From: CAZPAH01 sp964584495
GTDB taxonomy: Bacteria > Krumholzibacteriota > Krumholzibacteriia > Krumholzibacteriales > Krumholzibacteriaceae
Direction of reading: 5' to 3'
Assembly (NCBI GenBank): GCA_964584495.1
Contig: CAZPAH010000119.1
Location: 1 to 8,579 of the forward strand
DNA length: 8,579 bases
Shown: positions 6,310-8,579 of the stretch, piece after piece
How the letters are laid out: every line of letters starts with the position of its first letter
How positions within the stretch are numbered: position 1 is the first letter of the stretch
Position numbers and translations under genes: made by a program
Notes under the pieces: generated by a model
What the model was told of the DNA's origin: nothing
Seen by the model: the letters and a program-made list of their open reading frames with translations, nothing else
Database searches by the model: none

Positions 6310-7879
6310 CGCCCGGTTCTCCTTCCCTCGGTGAGTCGGGCAGGACGATCGTGAAGACCGCCCCACCTTCGCCGCGGTTGCCCGCCTCGATCGTTCCTCC
6401 GTGCATGAGGACTATATTCTTGACTATGGCCAGCCCGAGCCCCGTCCCGTCCTCCCTCGTCGTGTAGTATGGATCGAAGATCTTCTCGACCGTATCGGCC
6501 GGGATGCCCGGCCCTCTGTCCGAGAAGGTAATGGTCGTCTCCCCGCCTGAATGTTCGATCGAGATATCGATCGCAGGCGCCTCTCCGCTGGCGGTCAAGG
6601 AGATCGAGTTATCGAAGAGGTTCACCAGCACCCGTCTCATCTGATCGGGATCGAAGCTCGTCTCAGGTATCGCGGAAGCGCTTTCGATTCCGATCTTCGC
6701 AGCCGGATAGAGGAGGGCCGCGTCCCTTGCTGCCTGCTCGATCGATCCCCTGACGGGGGAGAGCCCCGGCATCCTGGCGAACGAGGAGAATTCCCTGACG
6801 AGGCTCTGGAGATGGCTCAGCTCCTCATCGACGACCCGGACCGAGTCGGAGAGAAGGGCGCTGTATTCGCCGTCCTCGCCGCGGTATCGGTCCCTTATCT
6901 CCTGGACGGTAAGCCTTATCGGCAGTATCGGGTTCTTGATCTCGTGGGCGAGATGCCTCGCCATCTCCCTCCACGCGGCCATCTTCTCCATGTCGATCAG
7001 CCTGCGCCTCTGCGAATCGAGGCGGGAGACCATCCTGTTGAAGCCCGACGTGAGGCTGCCTATCTCGCCGCCTCCCCTCTCGTCGAGCCTGATGCGCCAG
7101 TCGCCACCGGCCACCGCGGAGGTCGCCGAGACGAGGCGCCTTATAGGCCTAGCGATACGTTCCGCCATGATGAAGGCCGAGATGAGGGAGAGGATCAGGA
7201 TCAGTGCGTATATAGTAACGAAGGGGTAGAAGAAGCTCCGGTTCAGCTTCTCGCGCGAGAGTCGAAGCTGGGCGAAGAGCTGGCGCCCGGCGAGCAGGTT
7301 TCTCGCCTCGGCGAGGAAGACGGGATCGGTCATGCCGTACAACAGAAGCTGGTAATCGCCCCCCGGCGGGGTCCAGAGGGCTAGCTGAACGGCCCTGTTT
7401 TCCGTTTCGTAGAAGGAGAGTCCCGACCTTGCTGGGGATGGAGAGCGCCTCTCGATGACGTATGAGTTGCCTATCAGCTTCATGAAAGACGGCTCGTTCC
7501 AGAAGGCGACGAGGCTGTCTCTCGGTTTTGCGCGGGAAAGCGTGCTGTCGGGCGCCGGCGGGTGGGTCCTCAATATGAATCCCTGTATGCCGTGGGGGGC
7601 GGGAAGATCGCTCAGAAGGGCGGCCACCAGGGACGAATCGGGCGCGGCCCTCGAGAACAACGAGATCGCACTACCGGCATCCTCCTCGAAGGACCTGTGT
7701 ATCCGCTCGAGATGAATTCTCGAAACCGCCATCCCGCTGTCGAGCGATTCCATCATCGTCTCGCTGAACCCGACGTCGAAGCTCTTGTCGATAAGGTTCT
7801 TCACAAGGATCGACAGGGGAATCGCCGGCAGAAGAGCCAACACCACGCAGATCGCGGCGAGCCGGTACCGGATAGGCAT
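6281..7879 (-). CDS. ntrY: NtrY-like membrane sensor histidine kinase
   Basis: The product has 532 residues. Transmembrane helix 1 (about 6-26), an extracytoplasmic sensor region (about 27-214) of no recognised family, transmembrane helix 2 (about 216-239), a HAMP domain (about 240-295, starting RIARPIRRLV) and the kinase core. H-box HLAHEIKNPILPIRL has the phospho-accepting H312; its IKNPxxPI form and the downstream REFSSFARMP (362-371) are typical of NtrY. ATP-binding motifs: N-box LVNLFDNS (418-425), G1 DRGPG (454-458), F-box FDPYYTT (468-474) and G2 GTGLGLA (478-484). It should autophosphorylate and pass phosphate to D53 of the NtrX-like regulator. No PAS domain separates HAMP from the H-box, whereas many proteobacterial NtrY proteins are longer. 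Strong AAGGAGG seven bases before ATG 7879. Its ATG overlaps the previous stop in TGATG, so translation is coupled. The input signal is unknown. Confidence 0.93.
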   Translation of the reverse strand: MPIRYRLAAICVVLALLPAIPLSILVKNLIDKSFDVGFSETMMESLDSGMAVSRIHLERIHRSFEEDAGSAISLFSRAAPDSSLVAALLSDLPAPHGIQGFILRTHPPAPDSTLSRAKPRDSLVAFWNEPSFMKLIGNSYVIERRSPSPARSGLSFYETENRAVQLALWTPPGGDYQLLLYGMTDPVFLAEARNLLAGRQLFAQLRLSREKLNRSFFYPFVTIYALILILSLISAFIMAERIARPIRRLVSATSAVAGGDWRIRLDERGGGEIGSLTSGFNRMVSRLDSQRRRLIDMEKMAAWREMARHLAHEIKNPILPIRLTVQEIRDRYRGEDGEYSALLSDSVRVVDEELSHLQSLVREFSSFARMPGLSPVRGSIEQAARDAALLYPAAKIGIESASAIPETSFDPDQMRRVLVNLFDNSISLTASGEAPAIDISIEHSGGETTITFSDRGPGIPADTVEKIFDPYYTTREDGTGLGLAIVKNIVLMHGGTIEAGNRGEGGAVFTIVLPDSPREGEPGDDPEGTDNR

Positions 7880-8568
7880 CAGTCGTCCTCCTTTTTCCTA
7901 GAGAGGAGAAATTCCGGTTTGAAGATTTCGGATTGAAACCACTCGCTCCTGTCCGGCGAACCTTTTTCCCTCGAGAAGAAGTGAGCGATGAGGTCGTTGA
8001 CATTCAGCACCTGTTCGTGCCAGGACGATCCGCCTTCGCCGCGGACCGTTTCGTTTATCCATCCTTCGATCTTCTTTTCGTCGGTTCCCTTCAGCGGGTT
8101 GACGGCGACGCTCACGCGGACCTGATAGGAATGTCCCGACGAGAGCTCGGCCGCAGGGACGAACATGACGGATCGAAGCCTCTCTATTTGAGAGCGCATC
8201 CCGGTGAATGTGGAAAAGAACGAGGTCGAATCGCTCGCCGATATCGAATAGATATTTTCCCAGACGTCGTACTTCAAGGAGTAGGAGCGGACGCCGCGGC
8301 TTACGGCGGTCTCACCCGATTCGGTCACCATATAGAACAGCTCGACGACGGCCGGCAGCCCGCTCTGAATCGTGCCGGTTATCCTTTTGGAGAAAAGCCC
8401 CGACGTGTAGATATCCCCCGCCAAAAGTCCGTTCTCTATCCTCAGCGCTATCTTCTCTATGCGGGGATGATCCTTTTCACCGGCCGCGGCCGGACGTGCT
8501 GTCAGCAGGATGCAGGCGAGACCGATCAATCTCGATACCGTTTTTCCTCGTACAACCATCGCGTCCAT
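7879..8568 (-). CDS. Exported DUF4390-like protein of unknown function, first visible gene of the ntrYX-type operon
   Basis: The product has 229 residues with a signal peptide (basic VVRGKTVSR, hydrophobic IGLACILLTA, cleavage near PAAA/G, residue 29/30). The mature part is soluble and beta-rich: IALRIENGLLAGDI, then a segment (about 63-83) on an exported chain responding to 'GLP' and 'ELFY', RSYSLKYDVW, RSVMFVPAAEL, YQVRVSVAVNPL and a C-terminal WFQSEIF. This pattern, the size and the place directly before an NtrY-like kinase fit the DUF4390 family, which precedes ntrY in many Proteobacteria. The assignment is by pattern and context, not by a search. The role is unknown; a periplasmic protein linked to the kinase's sensor domain is plausible. 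ATG 8568 and ATG 8559 are both possible starts. Only 11 bases upstream are visible and none form a clear ribosome binding site, so the frame could also begin farther right. The stop overlaps the kinase start by one base. Confidence 0.8.
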   Translation of the reverse strand: MDAMVVRGKTVSRLIGLACILLTARPAAAGEKDHPRIEKIALRIENGLLAGDIYTSGLFSKRITGTIQSGLPAVVELFYMVTESGETAVSRGVRSYSLKYDVWENIYSISASDSTSFFSTFTGMRSQIERLRSVMFVPAAELSSGHSYQVRVSVAVNPLKGTDEKKIEGWINETVRGEGGSSWHEQVLNVNDLIAHFFSREKGSPDRSEWFQSEIFKPEFLLSRKKEDD

Positions 8569-8579
8569 CCGTCGCCGGT

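Noticed and set aside
5179..6354. Long plus-strand frame of 391 codons opposite the NtrX-like gene
   Set aside because: Antisense shadow of a confident conserved gene in GC-rich DNA, with no recognisable domain.
6310..6366. GTG 6366 as start of the NtrX-like gene
   Set aside because: It adds 19 non-conserved residues inside the kinase gene; the receiver domain starts at ATG 6309 with AAGGAG upstream.
8500..8525. Possible lipobox (GLAC) in the DUF4390-like signal peptide
   Set aside because: The residue three before the cysteine is glycine and the hydrophobic stretch continues past the cysteine to PAAA, which fits ordinary signal peptidase I cleavage.

Overview
The window looks like chromosomal DNA from a Gram-negative bacterium, most likely an uncultured lineage related to the FCB group (Fibrobacterota/Chlorobiota/Bacteroidota-type candidate phyla). 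Two exported proteins end in the 'NPFNP...SGVYFYRL...K-M-x-L-(K/R)' module that serves as a type IX secretion-like sorting/FlgD-like domain in those groups. An outer-membrane beta-barrel gene and an NtrYX-like two-component operon are also present. The exact phylum cannot be read from the sequence.

Left half, plus strand: (1) the 3' part of a gene open from base 1 to 1536, encoding a calcium-loop (FG-GAP/VCBS type) propeller followed by an Fn3-like segment and a C-terminal sorting domain. (2) A 258-base intergenic region holding a 10-bp repeat, a perfect 10-bp palindrome and a very good sigma-54 (-24/-12) promoter at 1736-1751. (3) A secreted protein of 652 residues (1795-3753) built from a signal peptide, eight ~54-residue repeats with W...DGxGG...WxDxR...DIYAQ, an Fn3-like segment and the same type of sorting domain. 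Its reading frame is open back to a TTG at 1747, but that codon lies in the -12 box, so the start is 1795.

Right half, minus strand: convergent to the above across a 290-base spacer with inverted repeats lies a small outer-membrane beta-barrel gene (4044-4688). It is preceded by a second sigma-54-like element (4741-4756). Further upstream is a tightly coupled operon read right to left: a DUF4390-like exported protein (7879-8568), an NtrY-like membrane histidine kinase (6281-7879) and an NtrX-like sigma-54 activator (4900-6309). The first two genes overlap by 1 bp and the next two by 29 bp.

Working model: the kinase/activator pair, which needs sigma-54 RNA polymerase, sits beside two genes for envelope or surface proteins. 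Each of these carries a GG-N10-G(C/A) promoter built around the same CAATATTG core. This suggests a compact local sigma-54 regulon for surface proteins. The promoter sequences and their positions are seen directly; the regulatory link is inferred. No rRNA, tRNA, CRISPR array, insertion sequence or integrase was found. All three intergenic gaps (1537-1794, 3754-4043, 4689-4899) are under 300 bases and are described under their features.
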